In this document: positions 1 through 6,150 of the stretch, in pieces
How the letters are laid out: each line of letters starts with the position of its first letter
How positions within the stretch are numbered: position 1 is the stretch's first letter
Translations under genes and position numbers: made by a program
NCBI GenBank assembly: GCA_016200765.1
Contig: JACQEC010000314.1
Coordinates: 1-16,263 of the forward strand
Origin: Chloroflexota bacterium
Lineage (GTDB): Bacteria; Chloroflexota; Anaerolineae; JACRMK01
Length of the DNA: 16,263 nucleotides
Direction of reading: 5' to 3'
The notes under the pieces: generated by a model
What the model was told of the DNA's origin: nothing
Databases searched by the model: none
What the model saw: only the letters and a program-made list of their open reading frames with translations

Positions 1-198
1 AGACAGTCTTGGAACGGGCATTGCGCCCCAGTATAAGACTGCGGGTTAGCCCGTTACAGCCATCGAGCGATTACAGGGGTAGGGGGTACGTAGGGGTAAG
101 CCTTGTGCTTACCCGCCCTGCCCTGCGATCAATTGGGGTGGAACCACGGGAAGCCAACGCCTCTCGTCCCTTTGGGATGAGAGGCGTTTCTGTTTTCT
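1..198 (+). promoter_or_regulatory. T-box riboswitch leader, 5' end cut by the window
   Basis: This is a tRNA-sensing leader that controls the downstream SUFU/thrS genes by transcription antitermination. The hallmark is the T-box sequence at 131-150 (GGGGTGGAACCACGGG core, close to the AGGGTGGNACCGCG consensus). It is followed by the CGTCCCT segment (165-171), which can pair either with the T-box or with the terminator arm. Upstream, 4-10 and 35-41 form a 7-bp stem enclosing a GAA/AGTA internal loop like the S-turn of Stem II. Next come a short GGG/CCC hairpin ending in CCGTTA and a Stem III-like hairpin (94-101 with 107-114). Stem I and the specifier codon lie before base 1, so amino-acid specificity cannot be read. 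Threonine is inferred from thrS downstream. Confidence 0.85.
156..198 (+). terminator. Intrinsic terminator of the T-box leader
   Basis: The arms 156-170 and 174-188 form a 15-bp stem with one G-T wobble and a TTT loop, followed by a T-rich tail (187-198). The left arm contains the CGTCCC that the antiterminator would use, so this is the conditional terminator of the T-box switch. Confidence 0.85.
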
Positions 199-232
199 CC
201 TCGCTCTGGCCGCGAGGAGGGCAAGGGGTGAC

Positions 233-823
233 GTGCTGGACGACCCGATGACGCTGACCCTGCACCAGCAGATGGTCATGGCGCATTATAACCAGTTCTG
301 GGGCATCGCTTCTGCGGTCTATCGCTACGCCTTTTCCGACCAGCCGCAGGACGCGCCGTTTGTGGCCGAGTTTGCCCTCGGCGCGGACGACGATCCGCTC
401 TACGTCTATGCGACGCTCGGCATGAGCGACGCGCCGTTTGACGGCGCGCCCGCCGATGAGCGCGCCGAACTGTTTGTCTATTCCAGCCAGCCGGTGGATG
501 AAATCCGCCAGACGCTGGCCTTGCTGGCGACCTATCCGTTTCGGAACCACCTGAAACTCGCGCCGTTCGACATCATCTACGGCGGGCGCGCCTTCATCGC
601 CGGCTCGCGTCTGAGCTCGGTGCTGTTGACCCTGCCGGTGCAGGAGCCGGATGAGTTCGCCCTGATTGAGCTGGGCGATTACCGCGTGCAGATGTTGGCC
701 GTCACGCCCATCAGCGAAGCCGAACAACGCCTGTGCGCCGAGCAGGGGCCGCTGGCGCTATTGGACCTGTTCACGCGCCAGCCGGTTGACCTGGCCGATT
801 TGGCGCGGGAGAGCGCACTTTAA
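233..823 (+). CDS. SUFU (suppressor of fused) domain protein
   Basis: This 196-aa protein resembles the bacterial suppressor-of-fused-like family. Visible family features are the YATLGMSDAPF segment (residues 59-69), a following strand and helix (AELFVYSS, then IRQTLALLATYPF), the LLTLPV strand (131-136), and a C-terminal VTPISEAEQRLCAEQGPLALLDLF block (about 157-180). Bacterial SUFU proteins often act as immunity or accessory proteins in polymorphic-toxin loci, but no toxin is visible here. The chosen start is GTG 233, preceded by AAGGGG at 223-228. ATG 248 is an alternative. The gene is the first one after the T-box terminator and ends 107 bases before thrS, so it should be induced with thrS when the cognate tRNA is uncharged. 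The link between a SUFU protein and threonine supply is unexplained. Confidence 0.72.
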   Translation: MLDDPMTLTLHQQMVMAHYNQFWGIASAVYRYAFSDQPQDAPFVAEFALGADDDPLYVYATLGMSDAPFDGAPADERAELFVYSSQPVDEIRQTLALLATYPFRNHLKLAPFDIIYGGRAFIAGSRLSSVLLTLPVQEPDEFALIELGDYRVQMLAVTPISEAEQRLCAEQGPLALLDLFTRQPVDLADLARESAL

Positions 824-839
824 AAGGAGGTGATGCGTC

Positions 840-941
840 ATGACCGACGAATGGCTAATCAAAAATCAACCGTCTAAAATCCAACTGAAGGCGCCGGAGC
901 AAATCCCGCCGGATTATCCAAGGAGCTATCATGTCTCATAA
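840..941 (+). CDS. Possible 33-aa leader ORF overlapping the thrS start
   Basis: An ATG at 840 is preceded by AAAAGGAGGTGAT (823-835), an almost perfect complement of the 16S rRNA 3' end. It opens a 33-codon frame starting MTDEWLIKNQ and ending at a TAA (939-941) that overlaps the first codons of thrS. It is not in frame with thrS. The middle (853-880) is an AT-rich repeat also found at 3659-3686, so the peptide itself is probably not conserved. It may couple translation into thrS, or be the stub of a gene interrupted by a repeat. Low confidence as a real protein. Confidence 0.25.
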   Translation: MTDEWLIKNQPSKIQLKAPEQIPPDYPRSYHVS

Positions 942-2733
942 CGACGACAGCCTGTATAAGATTCGCCACTCGGCCGCGCACGTGATGGCGCAGGCCGTGA
1001 TGGAGTTGTTCGCGCCGGGCGAGGTGAAGATTGCCATCGGCCCGCCGATTGAGGACGGCTTCTACTATGACTTTGACCTGCCGCGCCCGCTCACGCCCGA
1101 CGACCTGCCGCCGATTGAGAAGCGGATGCGCCAGATCATCGCGCAGAACCATCCCTTCGTGCGCCGAGAGGTTTCCGCCGCGGCGGCGCGCGCGCAGTTC
1201 GCCGATCAGCCGTATAAACTGGAGTTGATTGACGGGCTGGAAAAGGGCGGGCTTGATGAATACGGCAACCCACTGCAGGAAAAGCCGGTCATCTCGTTCT
1301 ATCTGGACGGCCCGTTTGTGGACCTGTGCCGCGGCCCGCACGTCGAGCGCACCGGCCAGCTCAATCCCGCCGCGCTGAAGCTGATGAGCATCGCCGGCGC
1401 GTATTGGCGGGGCAGTGAAAAGAACAAGATGCTGACGCGCATCTACGGCACGGCCTGGCAGACGGCCGCGCAGTTGGAGGAGCACCTACACCGTCTGGAG
1501 GAGGCGAAGAAGCGCGACCACCGCAAGCTGGGCCGCGAACTGGGCCTGTTCTACTTCTCCGACGACATCGGCCCCGGTATCCCACTGTTCACGCCCCGGG
1601 GCGAGATGCTCCGCCACCAGATGGAGTCGTATGTGCGCGACCTGCAGACGAAGTACGGCTACCAGCACGTCTGGACGGCGCACATGGTCAAGGAAGACCT
1701 CTACCGGCGCTCCGGCCATCTCGAAAACTATAGCGATGTCATGTACCCGCCGATGCAGGATGAAGAATTGACGATGCGCCTGAAGCCGATGAACTGCCCC
1801 AGCCACATGACGCTCTTTAAAGAGATGGGCATGCACTCGTACCGCGAACTGCCTCTGCGCTTTGCCGAATTCTGCACGCTCTACCGCTACGAGAAGCGCG
1901 GCGAGTTGAACGGCCTGACGCGCGTGCGCGCCGTGACGCAGGACGACTGCCACGTCTTCTGCACCGAGGAGCAGATCGAAAGCGAGTTCGCGCTCGCCCT
2001 GCGGCTGGTGCGTGAGGTCTTGAACACCTATCACCTGAGCGACTACAAGATTCGCCTGTCCCTGCGCGGCGAGCAGGGCAAATACGTGCAGGACGACGAG
2101 AAGTGGGCCAAGGCGACAACCGCGCTGAAGTCGGCGCTCGACGCCAACGACGTGGACTACTTCGTGGCCGAGGGCGAAGCCGCCTTCTACGGCCCGAAGG
2201 CCGACTTCATCGCCAAAGATGTGCTGGGGCGCGATTGGCAGTTGTCCACGATTCAGGTGGACTTCATCCAGCCGGCGCGGCTGGGCGTGGAGTATATCGG
2301 CGAAGACGGCCAGCCGCACACGCCCGTGCTGATCCATCGCGCCGTCACAGGCTGCACCGAACGTTTCCTCGGCGTGATCATCGAGCACTTCGCCGGAGCG
2401 TTCCCGCTGTGGCTAAGCCCGGTGCAGGTGATGCTCATCCCGATTGCCGACCGCCACATCCCCTACGCCCAGCAGACAGCCCAGCGCCTGAAAGACGAAG
2501 GCATCCGCGTCGAGATAGACGCGCGCGCCGAGCGCATGAACTCCAAAATCCGCGACGCGCAACTGCAAAAGACCCCGTATATGCTCGTGATGGGCGACCG
2601 CGAAGCCGCGGCAGGCGCGGCGGCGGTGCGCTCGCGCGACGCGGGCGACCTCGGCTCCAAGCCGCTGGACGAGGTGGTGCGGATGTTGAAAGAGGAGATC
2701 GCCAGCAAGCGCGTGGTGATGCGCGCCGCGTGA
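931..2733 (+). CDS. thrS: Threonyl-tRNA synthetase (lacking the TGS domain)
   Basis: This is a class II synthetase that charges tRNA-Thr in the cytoplasm. It has 600 aa against about 640 for the E. coli enzyme. The N-terminal editing domain starts almost at residue 1: the HxxxH motif is H13/H17 and the editing Cys/His pair is C133/H137 (DLCRGPH). The catalytic core carries the zinc ligands C289 (KPMNCP), H341 (DDCHVFC) and H469 (LIHRAVTG), matching E. coli C334/H385/H511. Motif 2 is RYEKRGELNGLTRVR (319-333) and motif 3 lies around 469-480 (ERFLG). The anticodon-binding domain covers about 497-595. An AAGGAG at 920-925 supports ATG 931. The upstream in-frame sequence has a stop about 14 codons before, so the TGS domain is truly absent. 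The T-box leader upstream probably controls it. Confidence 0.97.
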   Translation: MSHNDDSLYKIRHSAAHVMAQAVMELFAPGEVKIAIGPPIEDGFYYDFDLPRPLTPDDLPPIEKRMRQIIAQNHPFVRREVSAAAARAQFADQPYKLELIDGLEKGGLDEYGNPLQEKPVISFYLDGPFVDLCRGPHVERTGQLNPAALKLMSIAGAYWRGSEKNKMLTRIYGTAWQTAAQLEEHLHRLEEAKKRDHRKLGRELGLFYFSDDIGPGIPLFTPRGEMLRHQMESYVRDLQTKYGYQHVWTAHMVKEDLYRRSGHLENYSDVMYPPMQDEELTMRLKPMNCPSHMTLFKEMGMHSYRELPLRFAEFCTLYRYEKRGELNGLTRVRAVTQDDCHVFCTEEQIESEFALALRLVREVLNTYHLSDYKIRLSLRGEQGKYVQDDEKWAKATTALKSALDANDVDYFVAEGEAAFYGPKADFIAKDVLGRDWQLSTIQVDFIQPARLGVEYIGEDGQPHTPVLIHRAVTGCTERFLGVIIEHFAGAFPLWLSPVQVMLIPIADRHIPYAQQTAQRLKDEGIRVEIDARAERMNSKIRDAQLQKTPYMLVMGDREAAAGAAAVRSRDAGDLGSKPLDEVVRMLKEEIASKRVVMRAA

Positions 2734-2741
2734 AGGGTTAA

Positions 2742-2817
2742 CGCCTCGCCGTCGTTGTGCGCGCTCCCTCCCCTCTCCCCCCGACTAGATCGGGGGAGAG
2801 GGGCCGGGGGTGAGGCG
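2742..2817. repeat. GC-rich palindromic intergenic repeat after thrS
   Basis: An outer pair CGCCTCGCC (2742-2750) / GGTGAGGCG (2809-2817) encloses a stem of about 14 bp, 2770-2784 with 2790-2803, with one bulged C and a CTAGA loop. The core CCCCGA-CTAGA-TCGGGG (2779-2795) is one base different from two copies inside ftsK. There is no T-run, so it is a weak terminator candidate and more likely a REP-like element. Confidence 0.7.
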
Positions 2818-2836
2818 ATGCGCGGCCTGAAAAGTT

Positions 2837-2865
2837 TTGCGGTCTGCCCTGAATGGATGTACAAT
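2837..2865 (+). promoter_or_regulatory. Sigma70-type promoter for the FmdB-like gene
   Basis: TTGCGG (2837-2842) and TACAAT (2860-2865) are separated by 17 bases. The -10 box matches 5/6. The predicted start is near 2872, about 28 bases before the ATG at 2900. Confidence 0.6.
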
Positions 2866-2899
2866 CAAAGAATTAACACACGGTGAGCAGGGGTTTGGT

Positions 2900-3229
2900 A
2901 TGCCAATCTATCAGTATCGTTGTCGGAATTGCGGGGCCATGATCGAGAAGATTCAGTCGGTGACCGCCGAGCGTTTGGTCGAGTGCCCCGAATGCCATCA
3001 GCAGACGCTGAAGCGTGTCATCCAGCCGGTAGGCATCATCTTCAAAGGCTCGGGGTGGTACATTACCGATAGCAAGAAGGCCGGCTCGGCGGCGACCGGC
3101 GTGAGCAGCGCCAATGGCGAAGCCAAGCCGCCCGCGGAGAAATCCGAGAGCGCCGCCAGTGCCACCAGCACGGCCAGCGCCGCGAGCGAACCCGCCGCGC
3201 CGGCAGTCTCCACGGCCAACCATTCGTAA
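2900..3229 (+). CDS. FmdB-family zinc-ribbon protein
   Basis: This 109-aa protein begins MPIYQYRCRNCG, the typical N-terminus of the FmdB family of small putative regulatory proteins. Two CxxC pairs (C8/C11 and C29/C32) form a zinc ribbon, followed by the conserved KRVIQPVGIIFKGSGWY segment (about 38-54). Residues 60-109 are a low-complexity Ala/Ser/Pro/Glu tail that is probably disordered. The start is ATG 2900, because the family begins exactly at MPIYxYxC. An earlier in-frame start at 2837 would lie on the promoter. The gene is monocistronic, between its own promoter and the terminator at 3255. The molecular role of the family is not established; a nucleic-acid or regulatory role is inferred from the zinc ribbon. 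Confidence 0.9.
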   Translation: MPIYQYRCRNCGAMIEKIQSVTAERLVECPECHQQTLKRVIQPVGIIFKGSGWYITDSKKAGSAATGVSSANGEAKPPAEKSESAASATSTASAASEPAAPAVSTANHS

Positions 3230-3254
3230 CGCGCGATCTCTCGTCCCAAACACA

Positions 3255-3289
3255 AAGCCCCACTCAGTTCGAGTGGGGCTTCTCTTTGC
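3255..3289. terminator. Bidirectional intrinsic terminator
   Basis: A perfect 11-bp stem (3255-3265 with 3271-3281, loop AGTTC) is followed by TCTCTTTG on the plus strand and by TTTGTGTTTG on the minus strand. It sits between the convergent FmdB gene and the minus-strand gene at 3305, so it can serve both. Confidence 0.85.
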
Positions 3290-3304
3290 GCGCGAGGCGG
3301 CGGC

Positions 3305-3604
3305 CTACATCTGGAAGCGGCCGGTGTGCGCCACGACTTTCCGCTTGAAGTTGATGACATAGCCGGCCAGTTTCTCCTGGAGTTCAAGCCAATCTTTGCC
3401 TTCAAGAACCTTGTTCATGGTCTCCAAATCTTCAGCCACGCCGCCCGCCAGAATCTGCGGGCCGTTGCCCACCACCGTGTACCAGGCGTCAGTCGGCTGA
3501 ATGCCCATCTTCAGCAGGGCCGGGGCGAACTCGCGGGTGACAAATTCGAGGTAGGCGGTCTCCTTGCCCGGTTTAATATCCCACGTCATCAACAGCTTGA
3601 CCAT
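3305..3604 (-). CDS. Conserved hypothetical protein, possible dimeric alpha/beta-barrel fold
   Basis: This 99-aa soluble protein has no signal peptide, membrane segment or Cys. The strand-helix-strand order is an opening VKLLMTWDIKPGKE strand, a helix around AYLEFVTREFAPALLKMG, DAWYTVVGNGPQILAGG strands, a second helix (DLETMNKVLEGKDWLELQEKL), and a closing VINFKRKVV strand. This resembles ferredoxin-like dimeric alpha/beta-barrel (ABM/EthD-type) proteins, but I recognise no specific family or catalytic residue. ATG 3604 is preferred over the upstream ATG 3631, because GAAAGGA lies about 10 bases before it. It follows infA by about 90 bases on the same strand, separated by an AT-rich repeat, and ends against the terminator at 3255. 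Confidence 0.75.
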   Translation of the reverse strand: MVKLLMTWDIKPGKETAYLEFVTREFAPALLKMGIQPTDAWYTVVGNGPQILAGGVAEDLETMNKVLEGKDWLELQEKLAGYVINFKRKVVAHTGRFQM

Positions 3605-3639
3605 CGTCTGCACAATCCTTTCTGATGCCACAGAACGGG

Positions 3640-3682
3640 ATTTTAGATTGCATCAGCCAATCCAAAATCAACCATCTAAAAT
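3640..3682. repeat. AT-rich inverted repeat (ATTTTAGAT / ATCTAAAAT)
   Basis: The arms 3640-3648 and 3674-3682 are perfect inverted copies. The segment 3659-3686 matches 853-880 at 24 of 28 positions, and related AATCTAAAAT text occurs inside the palindrome at 7203-7344. This marks a dispersed AT-rich repeat in an otherwise GC-rich window. Confidence 0.6.
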
Positions 3683-3695
3683 GGAAGGGGGCCGC

Positions 3696-3902
3696 TCAAA
3701 CGCGGTAGCGGTAGGTGATGCGCCCGCGCGTCAGGTCGTAGGGTGAGAGCTCCACCTGCACGCGGTCGCCGGTCAGGATGGTGATGTAGTTCATGCGAAT
3801 CTTGCCCGAAATGTGCGCCAGCACCTCGTGCCCATTTTCGAGCTTGACCTTGAACATCGCGTTGTTTTTGCTCTTCGGCTGTAATTCTCGGCGTCTCGGC
3901 AT
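3696..3902 (-). CDS. infA: Translation initiation factor IF-1, divergent N-terminus
   Basis: This 68-aa OB-fold protein binds the 30S A site during initiation. Residues from about 15 onward are textbook IF-1: AMFKVKLENGHEVLAHISGK, then IRMNYITILTGDRVQVELSPYD and LTRGRITYRY. The first part (MPRRRELQPKSKNN) does not match the usual VEGTVxEALPN segment that forms the first beta strand, and the protein is a few residues short of the usual 72. No other reading frame restores the standard N-terminus. ATG 3902 is chosen because AGGGAG (3908-3913) sits 5 bases upstream. The GTG at 3908 would overlap that site. The gene begins 17 bases after the ftsK stop, so it is likely co-transcribed. It is not in the usual ribosomal-protein cluster and could be a second IF-1 copy. 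Confidence 0.88.
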   Translation of the reverse strand: MPRRRELQPKSKNNAMFKVKLENGHEVLAHISGKIRMNYITILTGDRVQVELSPYDLTRGRITYRYRV

Positions 3903-3919
3903 ACACACTCCCTGTTCCC

Positions 3920-6130
3920 TTATTCGGTTTCGTCGTCGTCATCGCCCACCTCGGCTTTCAACAGCACCTCGCGAGACAACCCGCCTTCTTTGGTCGGCCC
4001 GATGATCCCGCGCGCTTCCATCAAGTCAATGAGCTTTGCCGCTCGATTATACCCAATGCCCATGCGTCTTTGCAAAAACGAGGTGGACGCGCGGTCAAAC
4101 TGTTGCACCAGTTTGATCGCCTCGTCCAGCAGTTCGTCATTCTTTTCCTTGCTGGCGGCCGGGGCCGCGGCCGGCAGTTGGATCGGCGCCTCGGCTAACT
4201 GCTCGTCCAGGGCGACGTCCTTCCAGTGCCTGACCAGCTTGCGCAGTTCTTCATCGGCGACGTGACAGCCTTGCAAGCGCAGGAGCTTGGGCGAATCGGG
4301 CGCCATGTAGAGCATGTCGCCGCGCCCGAGCAATTTCTCGGCGCCGCCCGTGTCCAGAATAACCCGGCTGTCGGTCTGGCTCGTCACGGCAAACGAGATG
4401 CGCGCCGGGAAGTTGGCCTTGATCAAGCCCGTGACCACATCCACCGACGGGCGCTGGGTGGCGATGATCAGGTGGATGCCGGTGGCGCGCGACATCTGCG
4501 CCAGACGGCAGATGCTTCGCTCGATCTCCTCCGGCGCGGTCATCATCAGGTCAGCCAGTTCGTCAATGATGATGACGATATAGGGCAGGGTCTCCTCGCC
4601 GTCCGCCGCCATTTTCTTGTTATAGCCGTCGAGGTTGCGCGCGCCGGCGTCCTTGAACTTCTGGTAGCGCTGGTCCATCTCGCCCATCGCCCACTGCAGT
4701 GCGCCCACTGCCTTGGCGAGGTCGGTGACGACCGGATGGAGCAGGTGCGGGATGCGGTTGTAGTTGATCAACTCCACCATTTTGGGGTCAATCATCAGCA
4801 GGCGCAGGTCGTCGGGCGTGTTGTTGCACAGCAAAGACGCGATGACGGCGTTGATGCACACCGACTTGCCGGAGCCGGTCGCGCCCGCGATGAGCAGGTG
4901 CGGCATCGCCGTCAGGTCGGCGAAATGCGGCCGGCCGGCCACGTCCTGCCCCAGCGCAACCTTCAGCGGCCGGTCGAACTTCTTGTACTCGTCGGAGTCC
5001 AGCACGGCCATCAGGCTCACCATGGACGTGCGCACGTTCGGCACCTCGACCCCGACGATGGATTTACCGGGCACCGGCGCTTCGATGCGGATCGGCGCGG
5101 CCGACAGCGCCAGCGCGAGGTCATTGGACAGCGACGCGATCTGGCTGACCTTGATCTTGACCTGCTTCATCTGGCCGTTGGGCATCCGGCGCTCGACGAA
5201 GCCCGGGCTGACGCCGAACTGGGTCACGGTCGGGCCCTGTTGCATCTCGATAACCTTGACCGGGATGCCGAAACTGTCGAGGGTCTGCTCGATGATGCGC
5301 GCGCGTTCGTTCATCTCCTCGCGGTCAATGTCGAGCTTCGAGCGGGTGTGGAAGAGGTCGCCGGGCACGGGCAGGCGCTTGTCGCGGCGGAGGCGGCGGC
5401 CCCCGACTGGATCGGGGGCGGGCGCGGGCTGGTCGGCTTTGGCGGCGGGCTTCTTCTCTTTGGGCGCGGCTTTCTTGCGCTCGCGCTTTGGCTCTGCGGC
5501 GGCAGCCGGCGGCTCCGGCGCGGGCGCGGCGGTTGTCGCCCCGCCTGCCCCCGATCCATCCCCGATCCAGTCGGGGACGGGGCCCGCTCGCCAGCGCCCC
5601 CACATCTGCGCGCCCCATTGACCCGCCTGCGCCGGATCGAGGTTGAACGCCCAGATGGCGCCAACGCTCCCGATCAGCAGTAACAGCCCCGCCGACGGCA
5701 GGTCGCCCAGGTTTCTGGACAACACGTTGGCGATAGCCCAGCCGACCTTCCCGCCGCTATTCTCGAACAACATCTGCAGGAGCGCGAGGGCGGCAAAGAA
5801 CAGAACCTCGCCGCCAATCACGCGCCGCAGGGGCATGGTCATCTGGCCGCGAATCAGCGCGCGCAGCAGCCACAGGCCGCCGCCGGTGAGGCTTAGTCCG
5901 AGCGCCAGCGCGCCCGGCGGCCCCAGCAGGTCGCGCGCCGCGCCGCCCACCGCGTTCGTGAAAGCGGCCGGCAGGACAATGCCTATGGTTGACAGCGTGA
6001 GGATCAGGCCAACCAGCGCGAGGAGCGCCGCGCCGGCCTGGTGCAGGCGCGGGTCGCGCAGGTCAACCGCGAGGTTGGGCCACAGAGGCGGGGGGCCGGC
6101 GGACGCGGCGTTTTTCTTGCTTTTGGCCAT
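3920..6130 (-). CDS. ftsK: DNA translocase FtsK/SpoIIIE
   Basis: This 736-aa septal DNA pump moves chromosomes during division. The N-terminus has about four hydrophobic segments (roughly 32-62, 70-93, 105-122 and 145-163). A Pro/Ala/Lys-rich linker follows (about 180-250), then the alpha/beta motor. Walker A is GATGSGKS (416-423) and Walker B is IVIIIDELAD (518-527), followed by IATQRPSVDVVTG (556-568). The C-terminal gamma winged helix, which reads polarity sequences on DNA, covers about 665-725 and includes FLQRRMGIGYNRAAKLIDLME. The length is typical of the short SpoIIIE/FtsK class. The linker DNA contains two inverted copies of a palindrome (5400-5418 and 5560-5576). It starts 20 bases after the S1-domain gene and is followed by infA after 17 bases. 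Confidence 0.96.
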   Translation of the reverse strand: MAKSKKNAASAGPPPLWPNLAVDLRDPRLHQAGAALLALVGLILTLSTIGIVLPAAFTNAVGGAARDLLGPPGALALGLSLTGGGLWLLRALIRGQMTMPLRRVIGGEVLFFAALALLQMLFENSGGKVGWAIANVLSRNLGDLPSAGLLLLIGSVGAIWAFNLDPAQAGQWGAQMWGRWRAGPVPDWIGDGSGAGGATTAAPAPEPPAAAAEPKRERKKAAPKEKKPAAKADQPAPAPDPVGGRRLRRDKRLPVPGDLFHTRSKLDIDREEMNERARIIEQTLDSFGIPVKVIEMQQGPTVTQFGVSPGFVERRMPNGQMKQVKIKVSQIASLSNDLALALSAAPIRIEAPVPGKSIVGVEVPNVRTSMVSLMAVLDSDEYKKFDRPLKVALGQDVAGRPHFADLTAMPHLLIAGATGSGKSVCINAVIASLLCNNTPDDLRLLMIDPKMVELINYNRIPHLLHPVVTDLAKAVGALQWAMGEMDQRYQKFKDAGARNLDGYNKKMAADGEETLPYIVIIIDELADLMMTAPEEIERSICRLAQMSRATGIHLIIATQRPSVDVVTGLIKANFPARISFAVTSQTDSRVILDTGGAEKLLGRGDMLYMAPDSPKLLRLQGCHVADEELRKLVRHWKDVALDEQLAEAPIQLPAAAPAASKEKNDELLDEAIKLVQQFDRASTSFLQRRMGIGYNRAAKLIDLMEARGIIGPTKEGGLSREVLLKAEVGDDDDETE
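5400..5418. repeat. Palindrome CCCCGA-CTGGA-TCGGGG inside ftsK, copy 1
   Basis: A 7-bp stem (5400-5406 with 5412-5418) encloses loop CTGGA. It codes part of the FtsK linker (residues around PDPVGG). It is the exact reverse complement of the copy at 5560-5576 and one base off the intergenic copy at 2779-2795. Confidence 0.7.
5560..5576. repeat. Palindrome CCCCGA-TCCAG-TCGGGG inside ftsK, copy 2
   Basis: A 6-bp stem (5560-5565 with 5571-5576). It codes part of the linker around PDWIGDG. Inverted relative to the copy at 5401-5417, with identical bases over 17 positions. A partial CCCCGATCCA lies immediately upstream. Confidence 0.7.
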
Positions 6131-6150
6131 CAGTGACTAACCGTGTGCGT

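Noticed and set aside
1486..2388. 300-codon minus-strand frame inside thrS
   Set aside because: Shadow of the synthetase core, where zinc ligands and class II motifs prove the plus frame.
2103..2741. 212-codon plus frame within thrS
   Set aside because: Arg/Gly/Ala-rich +1 shadow of thrS.
4226..5683. Long plus-strand open frame (485 codons) opposite ftsK
   Set aside because: It lies fully antisense to a clear FtsK and has a His/Arg/Gly-biased composition typical of GC-rich shadow frames, with no recognisable domain.
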